Shown: positions 7,720 to 14,485 of the stretch, piece by piece
How the letters are laid out: each line of letters opens with the position of its first letter
How positions within the stretch are numbered: position 1 is the first letter of the stretch
Source of the DNA: Bacteroidetes bacterium UBA1860
Lineage (GTDB): Bacteria; Bacteroidota; Rhodothermia; Balneolales; Balneolaceae
Direction of reading: 5' to 3'
Assembly (NCBI GenBank): GCA_002338335.1
Contig: DDIC01000068.1
Span: forward strand, 43,528-67,404
Length of the DNA: 23,877 nt
The notes under the pieces: generated by a model
What the model was told of the DNA's origin: nothing
Databases searched by the model: none
What the model saw: only the letters and a program-made list of their open reading frames with translations
Translations under genes and position numbers: made by a program

Positions 7720-7793
7720 TGGGTTCTGGCGGATTCGAACCGCCGACCTCTACAATGTCAATGTAGCGCTCTAACCAACTGAGCTAAGAACCC
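7720..7793 (-). tRNA. tRNA-Val (anticodon GAC)
   Basis: A full 74-nt cloverleaf on the minus strand: 7-bp acceptor stem GGGTTCT/AGAACCC, D arm GCTC/GAGC with the AGTTGGTTA loop, anticodon stem CTACA/TGTAG with loop TTGACAT (anticodon GAC, reading valine GUC/GUU), a 5-nt variable loop, T arm GGCGG/CCGCC with TTCGAAT, and discriminator A. The 3' CCA is not encoded (A is followed by CAT). It lies immediately upstream of thrS on the same strand and divergent from nusB. Confidence 0.97.
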
Positions 7794-7800
7794 GAATCAC

Positions 7801-7808
7801 CAAAAATA
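7801..7808 (-). promoter_or_regulatory. Candidate -7 element of tRNA-Val
   Basis: TATTTTTG on the minus strand is an exact TAnnTTTG match and ends 7 nt before the mature tRNA 5' end, a sensible distance for a tRNA transcription start. No good TTTG is present 19-21 nt further upstream, which lowers confidence. Confidence 0.35.
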
Positions 7809-7881
7809 CGAAAAACCATCAATCTAGTCTATGAGCTTGTGGATCCTCTTTGTACCTTGCATCGCTTAACAAAATGAAGAT

Positions 7882-8328
7882 ATGACAAGACGATTTGCAC
7901 GAGAAAAGGTGGTTCAGGCACTGTACGCCTGGGAGCTCAAGGGAAACACCAAAGATGAGGTGCGTCGTCTGTTGGTAGAACAACCACTTCAAGAAGATGA
8001 AAAACTTAAAAAGTTTGCGTCCCATCTCTTTGATATGGCTGTAGATCATCGCTCCGAAATTGACCCCATTATTGAGAAACATCTCGCCAATTGGGACTTG
8101 AAACGGTTGTCCCTTGTTGATAAATGCATTCTCCGGAGCTCGATTACCGAGTTTTTGTATTTCAAAGATATCCCACCCAAGGTCACCATTAACGAGGCGA
8201 TTGAACTGGCCAAAGCATTCTATGATGAGCAAAGTGGGCAGTTTGTGAATGGGTTGCTGGACGCAATCCGCAAAGACTTAAAGGCCGAGGGACTCTTGGT
8301 CAAGGAAGGACGAGGACTTCAAGAATGA
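7882..8328 (+). CDS. nusB: Transcription antitermination factor NusB
   Basis: NusB binds boxA RNA with NusE (S10) and supports antitermination on rRNA operons. It is 148 aa, the normal length, and all-helical. The N-terminal MTRRFAREKVVQALYAWEL and the C-terminal helices with NWDLKRLSLVDKCILRSSITEFLY, VTINEAIELAKAF and FVNGLLDAIRKDL are characteristic. The ATG has only a weak GAAGA upstream. The gene is divergent from tRNA-Val across an 88-bp gap, and its TGA overlaps the ychF ATG (ATGA). Confidence 0.96.
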   Translation: MTRRFAREKVVQALYAWELKGNTKDEVRRLLVEQPLQEDEKLKKFASHLFDMAVDHRSEIDPIIEKHLANWDLKRLSLVDKCILRSSITEFLYFKDIPPKVTINEAIELAKAFYDEQSGQFVNGLLDAIRKDLKAEGLLVKEGRGLQE

Positions 8329-9425
8329 GTGTATCGTGTGGAATTGTTGGGCTTCCCAATGTGGGGAAATCAACATTATTTAATGCGCTAAGCAGTGCCA
8401 AAGCAGAGGCTGCCAATTTTCCCTTTTGTACGATCGATCCTAATGTGGGTTTGGTGAACGTGCCAGATCCTAGACTCGATACCTTGACCAGACTCGTCAA
8501 ACCCGCTTCTGTAATTCCTGCATCGGTAGAGTTTGTCGATATCGCTGGCTTGGTCAAAGGGGCGAGTGAGGGTAAGGGAAAAGGAAATGCGTTTTTGAGC
8601 AACATTCGTGAGGTGGATTTAATCCTTCATGTTGTGCGTTGCTTTGACGACCCCGATGTGATTCATGTTGAAGGGAGTGTCGATCCCTTGCGTGATATTG
8701 ATATTATCGAGCAGGAACTCATTCTCAAAGACATCGATATCCTCGACAAACGGGTGAGTAACCTCAAAAAACAAGCCAAGAGTGGGGATAAAAGTTTAGC
8801 ACAGCAAGCCGAGGCATTGGAAGCATTGCTGGATAAACTGGGCGAAGGAATCGCACTCAGAGCGATTGAATGTTCCGATCTCCAGCTCGAAGCACTTAAA
8901 GACACCCACTGCTTGTCGCATAAACCTGTGTTGTATGCGTGTAATGTGGACGAGGATGGGTTGCCCAATGGGGAACAGGTTGATGCTGTACAAGCTGTGA
9001 GAGCAAAAGCTGAGGCTCAAGGGGATCAAGTGGTCGTGTTTTGTGCCAAAATCGAGTCAGAAATTGCTGAATTGGAGCCAGATGAAAAACAGATGTTCTT
9101 GGAAGATTTGGGCTTGACGGATGCTGGTTTGCCAAAATTAATCCGAGAAGCATACCGTTTGCTTGGCCTTATCACCTATTTCACAGCTGGGGAAAAAGAG
9201 GTCAGAGCGTGGCAAATTCGACAAGGCACCAAGGCGCCACAAGCTGCTGGGGTCATTCATACCGATTTTGAGAAGGGCTTTATCCGAGCTGAGACCATCG
9301 CATTTGATGATTATGAGACCTTAGGATCCGAGAAAGCGGCTCGCGAGGCGGGTAAAATGCGTCAAGAAGGGAAAGAGTATGTCGTCAAAGATGGCGACGT
9401 GCTACTGTTTCGATTCAACGTCTGA
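8325..9425 (+). CDS. ychF: Redox-regulated ATPase YchF (Obg-family P-loop protein)
   Basis: YchF/OLA1 is a ribosome-associated P-loop NTPase that prefers ATP to GTP. It is 366 aa, the usual length. Seen directly: Walker A GLPNVGKST (residues 9-17), switch II with VDIAGLVKGASEGKGKGNAFL, and the NxxE-type motif NVDE in place of NKxD, which explains the ATP preference known for this family. A coiled-coil insertion lies between the switch regions and the specificity motif, and a C-terminal TGS domain runs from LITYFTAGEKEVRAWQI to VKDGDVLLFRF. It is translationally coupled to nusB. The last 24 nt overlap the 3' end of the opposing SPOR gene. Confidence 0.97.
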   Translation: MSVSCGIVGLPNVGKSTLFNALSSAKAEAANFPFCTIDPNVGLVNVPDPRLDTLTRLVKPASVIPASVEFVDIAGLVKGASEGKGKGNAFLSNIREVDLILHVVRCFDDPDVIHVEGSVDPLRDIDIIEQELILKDIDILDKRVSNLKKQAKSGDKSLAQQAEALEALLDKLGEGIALRAIECSDLQLEALKDTHCLSHKPVLYACNVDEDGLPNGEQVDAVQAVRAKAEAQGDQVVVFCAKIESEIAELEPDEKQMFLEDLGLTDAGLPKLIREAYRLLGLITYFTAGEKEVRAWQIRQGTKAPQAAGVIHTDFEKGFIRAETIAFDDYETLGSEKAAREAGKMRQEGKEYVVKDGDVLLFRFNV

Positions 9426-9992
9426 TTCGGCGGGTGCGTCCGGTTGGACAGGTCTGGCTGAATCGACATTCTCGATCGAATCCACAGGTGCTACTGGATC
9501 AGTAATCCATCGAGTCCCATCTGGCGCGAGAAACTCCGCTTCAAGCTCCCCTTGAACCACCCAGGCGTCGGGAAATTGCCTACGAATCGTTTCTGCAAAA
9601 TAGATAGCAACTCGCTGCTCTGTAAAATTACCCACTGAGACTCGATAATAGGGTGTTCGAAAATCCAAATACCCCTTGGGGCGATGCTCAGTAAATAATG
9701 TGTCTGACCAAACAAGGTATTCCTGCAGAATGCTGTCGGCCTTCATCACTTGACGAGTACGAGCAATTTGCACCTTGTATCCATAGCTGGGTTGCTCCGT
9801 TCGGGCCGAATCATCCAACGTTGGTGACTCCAGAAAAGATGATTCAAATCGAACAGGGGGTGCCCAATCGGTCAGAGAGTTACGAGTTCCGTCGAGTAAG
9901 GGTCGGACAAATTGTCCATCAACCTTGGATGGAAAGAGGATTGAGCCAAGAGTCACGATGACAATCCAAGGAATCCAGCTGGAGGGTTTCAT
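9402..9992 (-). CDS. Secreted SPOR-domain protein
   Basis: A 196-aa protein with a hydrophobic N-terminal segment (WIPWIVIVTLGSILF) after MKPSS, read as a signal peptide with likely cleavage near VDG-QF, so probably periplasmic. Residues ~70-150 fit a SPOR fold: SYGYKVQIARTRQVMKADS, a central helix, then YYRVSVGNFTEQRVAIYFAETI and DAWVVQGELE. SPOR domains bind peptidoglycan glycan strands stripped of stem peptides, often at division sites. The tail after residue ~165 is acidic and proline-rich, probably disordered. I prefer the ATG at 9990-9992, which overlaps the deoC stop as ATGA and has GGAAAG upstream, over an in-frame ATG at 10004. It is the last gene of pckA-deoC-SPOR and overlaps ychF antisense by 24 nt. 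Confidence 0.82.
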   Translation of the reverse strand: MKPSSWIPWIVIVTLGSILFPSKVDGQFVRPLLDGTRNSLTDWAPPVRFESSFLESPTLDDSARTEQPSYGYKVQIARTRQVMKADSILQEYLVWSDTLFTEHRPKGYLDFRTPYYRVSVGNFTEQRVAIYFAETIRRQFPDAWVVQGELEAEFLAPDGTRWITDPVAPVDSIENVDSARPVQPDAPAESDVESKQ

Positions 9993-10777
9993 GAGGCTTT
10001 CCATTGTGTAACAATATCGTCTAACAAAGAGCTAGCCCCAAAGCGCATATGTTGAGGATGACGCCAGTCAAAGGGTAGATGAGCCTCAGCTAGGGCTATA
10101 TAGGGATGAGCTTGCTCTACGGTTCGCACGCCCCCTGCAACTTTGATTCCTACCGTTTGCCCTGTTTTTTGGTAATGATCAGCAACAACCTTCATCATCA
10201 CCTCAACAGCCTCCACTGTGGCCGAAATTGCCACTTTTCCAGTTGATGTTTTGAGAAAGTCAGCGCCGCCAGCAATCGCAGCCTTGCATGCAGAGGCAAT
10301 CATCTCGGTTCCAGGCGCAACGGTTCCAGTCGAATCATTCGTATCGGAGCCCATTTCACCGGTCTCGAGAATCACTTTTAGCAAGGCATCACCACACACC
10401 GATTTGTGTGCAGCAACATGCATTTGAACCGTTTGCCAGTCACCCTGGTGAGCAGCCCATTTTGGAATTACGATATCAACTTCTAGTGCACCATCATCAA
10501 GGACTGATTGGGTTTCAATGAGTTGGGCAGATAATGGACTCATGGCATGAGGAAACCCTCCAGAAACAGCGCAAGCTCGAACGCCCGAGCCTTGGGTAGC
10601 CTTCGCCACCGTGCTTACCCGAAGAGGATAGACACAAATGGCAGCAACACTGGGCAATCCTTCCGCAGGAGCAATCCCTTTTTGACATAACGCCTCGATG
10701 TCCTGCTCAGATTCAAATCCGGATAAGGAGGTAAGGTCTAAAATACCTGTCAGTGATGCGAGATCTTTCGATGTCAT
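9989..10777 (-). CDS. deoC: Deoxyribose-phosphate aldolase
   Basis: Cleaves 2-deoxy-D-ribose 5-phosphate to glyceraldehyde 3-phosphate and acetaldehyde in deoxynucleoside breakdown. It is 262 aa and resembles the longer E. coli-type enzyme. The Schiff-base lysine is Lys176 in FLKTSTGK, the relay lysine is Lys212 in GIKVAGGVRT, and the conserved acid is Asp101 in EVDIVIP. MRFGASSLL near the C-terminus is the phosphate-binding segment. The frame extends to a TTG at 10786, but the ATG at 10775-10777 is the more usual start; neither has a strong Shine-Dalgarno. It lies about 25 nt downstream of pckA, and its stop overlaps the SPOR gene. No other deoxynucleoside genes are nearby. Confidence 0.95.
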   Translation of the reverse strand: MTSKDLASLTGILDLTSLSGFESEQDIEALCQKGIAPAEGLPSVAAICVYPLRVSTVAKATQGSGVRACAVSGGFPHAMSPLSAQLIETQSVLDDGALEVDIVIPKWAAHQGDWQTVQMHVAAHKSVCGDALLKVILETGEMGSDTNDSTGTVAPGTEMIASACKAAIAGGADFLKTSTGKVAISATVEAVEVMMKVVADHYQKTGQTVGIKVAGGVRTVEQAHPYIALAEAHLPFDWRHPQHMRFGASSLLDDIVTQWKAS

Positions 10778-10802
10778 ATGCTTCAATCGTTATAGAGTGA
10801 AG

Positions 10803-12407
10803 CTATACAAGAGGGCCTGCAGATGCAATCTCGTCCCCTGCAATCTCTTCAAACTGCTTAAAATTCTCCCGAAACATGCCCGCCAGTTTGATCGCGGTAG
10901 TGGTGTAATCATCTTTATCTGGCCATGTACGCTTTGGGTCGAGTAGTTCACGCTGTACACCCGGAACATCGTCAGGGATTTCCAATCCAAAGATTGGATC
11001 AACGTGGAACGCACCTTTATTTAACGATCCACTTAGCGCTTCAGCGAGCATCGTTCGAGTGTTGGATAGCTTCATTCGTGAGCCAACCCCATAGGATCCG
11101 CCTGTCCATCCTGTGTTGATAAGCCACACCGTGGCGTCATGCTTTTTGATTTTCTCCGCAAGCAAGCGAGCATACTCTGAGGGATGAAGCGGCATGAACG
11201 GGGCCCCAAAACAGGCGCTAAAGGTAGCTTCAGGTTCAGTAATACCACGTTCGGTTCCCGCTACTTTGGCAGTGTATCCACTAATAAAATGATACATGGC
11301 TTGCGCAGGTGTGAGTCTTGAAATGGGAGGGAGCACCCCAAAAGCATCTGCGGTTAAGAAGATGATGTTTTTTGGATGACCTGCTCGTCCCGTTTCACTG
11401 GCATTGGGAATGTAATTAATGGGATACGAGCATCGTGTATTCTGGGTGAGTGAGACGTCGTCAAAGTCAGGGCGACGTTTGCTATCGAGCACAACATTCT
11501 CCAAAATGGTTCCTGGCATCTGTGTGGTTGCGTAGATTTCAGGTTCCTGCTTTGGGCTCAGATTAATTGTTTTGGCATAACACCCCCCTTCAAAATTGAA
11601 GATACCTTGATCACTCCATCCATGTTCGTCATCCCCAATCAGAGTTTTGTCTTGATCTGCGGATAACGTGGTTTTACCCGTTCCTGATAACCCAAAAAAG
11701 ACAGCTGTGTTCCCCTTTTTATCCACATTGGCAGAACAGTGCATGGGCATCACTCTTTTTTGTGGGAGTAGATAATTCATGACCCCAAAAATCCCTTTTT
11801 TTACCTCACCTGAATAGAGAGTTCCTCCAATGAGAATGAGCTTCTTCTCAAAATTGACTAGGATAAAGGTCTTCGATCGAGTCCCATCCGATTCTGGATC
11901 TGCTTCGCAAAAAGGTGCTGCCAACACAGTAAAACTTGGCACAAAGGATTCTAATTCATCATCTGTCGGGCGAATAAACATATTGTGAGAGAACAACCCG
12001 TGATAGGCCACCTCACTGACTACCCGAACATTCAATCGATGGTCTGGATCAGCGCCTGCATACAGATCCTTCACATAGACGGATTTATCTTTTAAATACG
12101 AGGCCACTTTGGTGTGAAGTTTTTCAAAAACGTCCTTTGAAATTGGCGTATTAAACCCTCCCCAATCGACATGTTTTTTGGTTTGCTCATCTTCCACGAT
12201 GAATCTATCCTTGGGTGAACGCCCTGTGTAGGTCCCGGTAAGGATTCGAATGGCATGCTTGTCTGTCAGAACTCCTTCATCATTTTTGATAATGTGCTCA
12301 TAAAGCTCAGCTGGGGTAAGATTCCAATGTTGGCACTCGTCTGGTATCTCCAACTGCAACGTGTCAAGTTCAACAGCGCTTCGTGGCGCTTCATTTTTTG
12401 TTCCCAT
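10803..12407 (-). CDS. pckA: Phosphoenolpyruvate carboxykinase (ATP)
   Basis: Interconverts oxaloacetate + ATP and PEP + CO2 + ADP. It is 534 aa, the standard ATP-type length. The P-loop GLSGTGKTT is at residues 239-247. The metal ligands Lys204 (YSGEVKKGIFG), His223 (MPMHCSAN) and Asp260 (IGDDEHGW) keep the 19- and 37-residue spacing of the E. coli enzyme. The substrate-binding TGRSPKDRF (~residues 61-69) and the C-terminal GWTGGSYGVGSRM region are intact. The ATG has GGAG only one base upstream, so the ribosome binding site is poor. It heads the minus-strand group pckA-deoC-SPOR and is divergent from aguB. Confidence 0.98.
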   Translation of the reverse strand: MGTKNEAPRSAVELDTLQLEIPDECQHWNLTPAELYEHIIKNDEGVLTDKHAIRILTGTYTGRSPKDRFIVEDEQTKKHVDWGGFNTPISKDVFEKLHTKVASYLKDKSVYVKDLYAGADPDHRLNVRVVSEVAYHGLFSHNMFIRPTDDELESFVPSFTVLAAPFCEADPESDGTRSKTFILVNFEKKLILIGGTLYSGEVKKGIFGVMNYLLPQKRVMPMHCSANVDKKGNTAVFFGLSGTGKTTLSADQDKTLIGDDEHGWSDQGIFNFEGGCYAKTINLSPKQEPEIYATTQMPGTILENVVLDSKRRPDFDDVSLTQNTRCSYPINYIPNASETGRAGHPKNIIFLTADAFGVLPPISRLTPAQAMYHFISGYTAKVAGTERGITEPEATFSACFGAPFMPLHPSEYARLLAEKIKKHDATVWLINTGWTGGSYGVGSRMKLSNTRTMLAEALSGSLNKGAFHVDPIFGLEIPDDVPGVQRELLDPKRTWPDKDDYTTTAIKLAGMFRENFKQFEEIAGDEIASAGPLV

Positions 12408-12518
12408 GCTCCAATACGTTGTTTTAGTCCGATGATTAATCGATTAGCTCGTATCTTTAAAAGTAAGGACGCCATGTGTGAATGACCACCTAATTTTTTG
12501 ACACAACACAATTCTAAC
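12408..12518. promoter_or_regulatory. Divergent intergenic region pckA/aguB
   Basis: About 110 bp separate the pckA ATG from the preferred aguB ATG, and promoters for both directions should lie here. A 10-bp perfect palindrome TAATCGATTA (12437-12446) could be an operator. A TTGACA occurs at 12498-12503, but no -10 box at 16-18 nt spacing precedes the aguB ATG, so it is not called as a promoter. Confidence 0.35.
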
Positions 12519-13379
12519 ATGTCTATATGTAGTTTAGCCTGCATCCAATGTGCTTACCCTGGCTCGATCACCTCAAGTGTAGAGCATCATATTCGCCTCA
12601 TTCGAGCCGCTGCTAATGAGGGCGCACAAGTCATTGTCTTGCAAGAACTCTTTCAACAACCCTATGTAGGGGCTCGAGTTGATGAGGCGCATTTTTCGGA
12701 TGCATCGGCGGTGGATGGTGCACTCATTCAACAAATGAGTGCACTCTCCAAGGAGCTAGCCATCTGGTTGGTGGTTCCTTTTTTCGAACAAGCGGGCCCA
12801 GGAGTATACTATAATGCTGCCGTCGTCCTCGATGATCAAGGGGAGAGGGTGCTTCATTATCGCAAGAATCACATCCCTGAGGACCCAGGCTTCCACGAAA
12901 AGTATTATTTCGCTCCAGGGGATCTTGGGTATCCTGTAGTGGACACCCCATGGGGAAAACTTGGCGTCTTAATCTGTTGGGATCAATGGTTCCCAGAGGC
13001 TGCTCGTGTGCTTGCCTTGCAAGGTGCTCAACTAGTTGTATATCCAACCGCCATTGGATCGTTAGAAACGGAGTCTAAGACCGAAATGGCGGCATTTCAT
13101 GATGCTTGGCAGACGATTCAGCGCTCTCATGCGATTGCCAACGGAGTTTTTGTCGCTGCAGTCAATCGTGTTGGGGTTGAGTCGGGAACGACCTTCTGGG
13201 GACACTCCTTTGTCGCTGGTCCTTTTGGTGAAATTCTGGCGGAAGCAGGGGAGAAAGAGGAGATCTTGCATGCAACGCTTGATCTCTCCGAAGTTGAAAC
13301 GGTTCGTAAGACCTGGCCATTTTTCAGAGATCGTCGGATTGACACCTATGCCCCCCTTCTCAAGCGATGGACACAGTAA
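12519..13379 (+). CDS. aguB: N-carbamoylputrescine amidase
   Basis: Carbon-nitrogen hydrolase of the nitrilase superfamily that converts N-carbamoylputrescine to putrescine, CO2 and ammonia. It is 286 aa from the ATG at 12519. The Glu-Lys-Cys triad is Glu43 (LQELFQQPY), Lys116 (YRKNHIP) and Cys153 (LICWDQWFPEAA). The segments EDPGFHEKYYFAPGD and TTFWGHSFVAGPFGEIL are typical of the AguB/CPA subgroup. An in-frame TTG at 12498 would add seven residues; ATG is preferred because family members begin close to the first beta strand. The stop lies within the duplicated sequence at the aguA junction. The next gene encodes the enzyme that makes its substrate. Confidence 0.95.
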   Translation: MSICSLACIQCAYPGSITSSVEHHIRLIRAAANEGAQVIVLQELFQQPYVGARVDEAHFSDASAVDGALIQQMSALSKELAIWLVVPFFEQAGPGVYYNAAVVLDDQGERVLHYRKNHIPEDPGFHEKYYFAPGDLGYPVVDTPWGKLGVLICWDQWFPEAARVLALQGAQLVVYPTAIGSLETESKTEMAAFHDAWQTIQRSHAIANGVFVAAVNRVGVESGTTFWGHSFVAGPFGEILAEAGEKEEILHATLDLSEVETVRKTWPFFRDRRIDTYAPLLKRWTQ

Positions 13380-13395
13380 GGATGGACGCAGGAAG
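13366..13395 (+). repeat. 15-bp imperfect tandem repeat at the aguB/aguA junction
   Basis: GATGGACACAGTAAG (13366-13380) is followed directly by GATGGACGCAGGAAG (13381-13395), with 13 of 15 positions identical. The first copy carries the last aguB codons and its TAA; both copies carry an ATG in the aguA frame, so the predicted aguA product begins MDTVR-MDAGR. It looks like a small duplication of the start region. Confidence 0.85.
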
Positions 13396-14461
13396 GATAG
13401 AACCAGTGTCTACAACTCGCTGGCCGGCAGAATGGGAGCCTAAGGATGCTTTGCTTCTTACATGGCCCGAAAATCGTGAGACGTGGCCTGGAGAACGGCT
13501 CAAACGTGTGGAAGCTGTTTATGTGGAGCTATTGCGTACTATGGCTTCACGTCAACGGGTTTTGTGCCTCGTTTCGTCCGCTGTCGTTGGTGAGTATGCG
13601 GATCGATTGGTTCGACAATCCATCGATCTAGGCACATCGCTTGATTTGGAATGGATTGTTATGCCCACTAACGACCTGTGGGTACGTGATTATGGTCCTA
13701 TTGGAGTCTTGGAGGGTGATCAACCTGTCTGGCTAGATTGGACCTATAACGCATGGGGAGGCAAATATCCGCCATTTGATTTGGATCATGCCATTCCAAA
13801 GACTCTTGCTGTATCGTTGGACGTAACGGTGCAATCCTATGAGACCGTTTTGGAAGGTGGAGCCATTGAGGGTAATGGAGATGGGCTGCTCTTAACGACT
13901 AAAGCGGTTCTGCAAAGCCCTGCGCGCAATCCTGGAGTGAGCCAACATAGACTGGACCAGATTCTACAAGAGGCCTTTGGGGTATCTCATGTGTGTTGGT
14001 TTGATGCTGGCCTCAAAGGTGATGACACCGATGGGCATGTAGATGATTTTGCAAGATTTGTACGAAAAGATGTGGTTCTAATGGCTCACGACACACCAGG
14101 CGGCCCAAATGAGCAGGTTCTGCGCGAAAACAAGGAGACCCTCACAAGGTTTGGTCAAGATTTGAGGGTGCAGCAAGGGTTTGATCTCAACATTATCGAT
14201 CTCCCTATGCCACGCTGTGAAATTGAAGGCACAACCGTCGATGGATCGAGCATCGTGCCTGCGAGTTATGCCAATTTTGTGTTTGGTGACAACACGGTGT
14301 ACCTCCCGTTGTATGACCCCAAAACGGATCGTGAGGCGATCGCCATATTCCAAGACATACTTCCTGAGCTTGAGATTGTTGGGATCCAATGCCACGATTT
14401 GGTGTGGGGGCAGGGTTCAATTCATTGTGTAACGCAGAACCTCATTGGATTGAGTGAATGA
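13367..14461 (+). CDS. aguA: Agmatine deiminase
   Basis: Hydrolyses agmatine to N-carbamoylputrescine and ammonia; with AguB it completes the arginine decarboxylase route to putrescine. The 364-aa frame carries the guanidino-modifying enzyme motifs: RWPAEWEPKDALLLTWPE near the N-terminus, DLWVRDYGPI, EGGAIEGNGDGLLLTT, GDDTDGHVDDFARF, and the catalytic Cys354 in WGQGSIHCVTQ close to the C-terminus. The start is uncertain. ATG 13367 (overlapping aguB by 13 nt) and ATG 13382 arise from the local duplication and have poor ribosome binding sites, whereas GTG 13406 is preceded by a good AGGAAGG about 9 nt upstream and would begin five residues before PAEW. The longest frame is given. Confidence 0.95.
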   Translation: MDTVRMDAGRIEPVSTTRWPAEWEPKDALLLTWPENRETWPGERLKRVEAVYVELLRTMASRQRVLCLVSSAVVGEYADRLVRQSIDLGTSLDLEWIVMPTNDLWVRDYGPIGVLEGDQPVWLDWTYNAWGGKYPPFDLDHAIPKTLAVSLDVTVQSYETVLEGGAIEGNGDGLLLTTKAVLQSPARNPGVSQHRLDQILQEAFGVSHVCWFDAGLKGDDTDGHVDDFARFVRKDVVLMAHDTPGGPNEQVLRENKETLTRFGQDLRVQQGFDLNIIDLPMPRCEIEGTTVDGSSIVPASYANFVFGDNTVYLPLYDPKTDREAIAIFQDILPELEIVGIQCHDLVWGQGSIHCVTQNLIGLSE

Positions 14462-14485
14462 AGGTGCGTACATTCGAAACATACT

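Noticed and set aside
7819..8232. 137-codon open frame antisense to nusB
   Set aside because: It covers the well-supported nusB gene on the opposite strand and has no recognisable motif or ribosome binding site.
12437..12446. TAATCGATTA palindrome as a specific operator
   Set aside because: A single 10-bp palindrome is expected by chance several times in a window of this size, and no second copy was found nearby; it is mentioned only within the divergent region.
12498..12503. TTGACA resembling a sigma70 -35 box before aguB
   Set aside because: A -10 box at 16-18 nt would fall at or after the aguB ATG and none matches; the TTG is instead an optional in-frame start.
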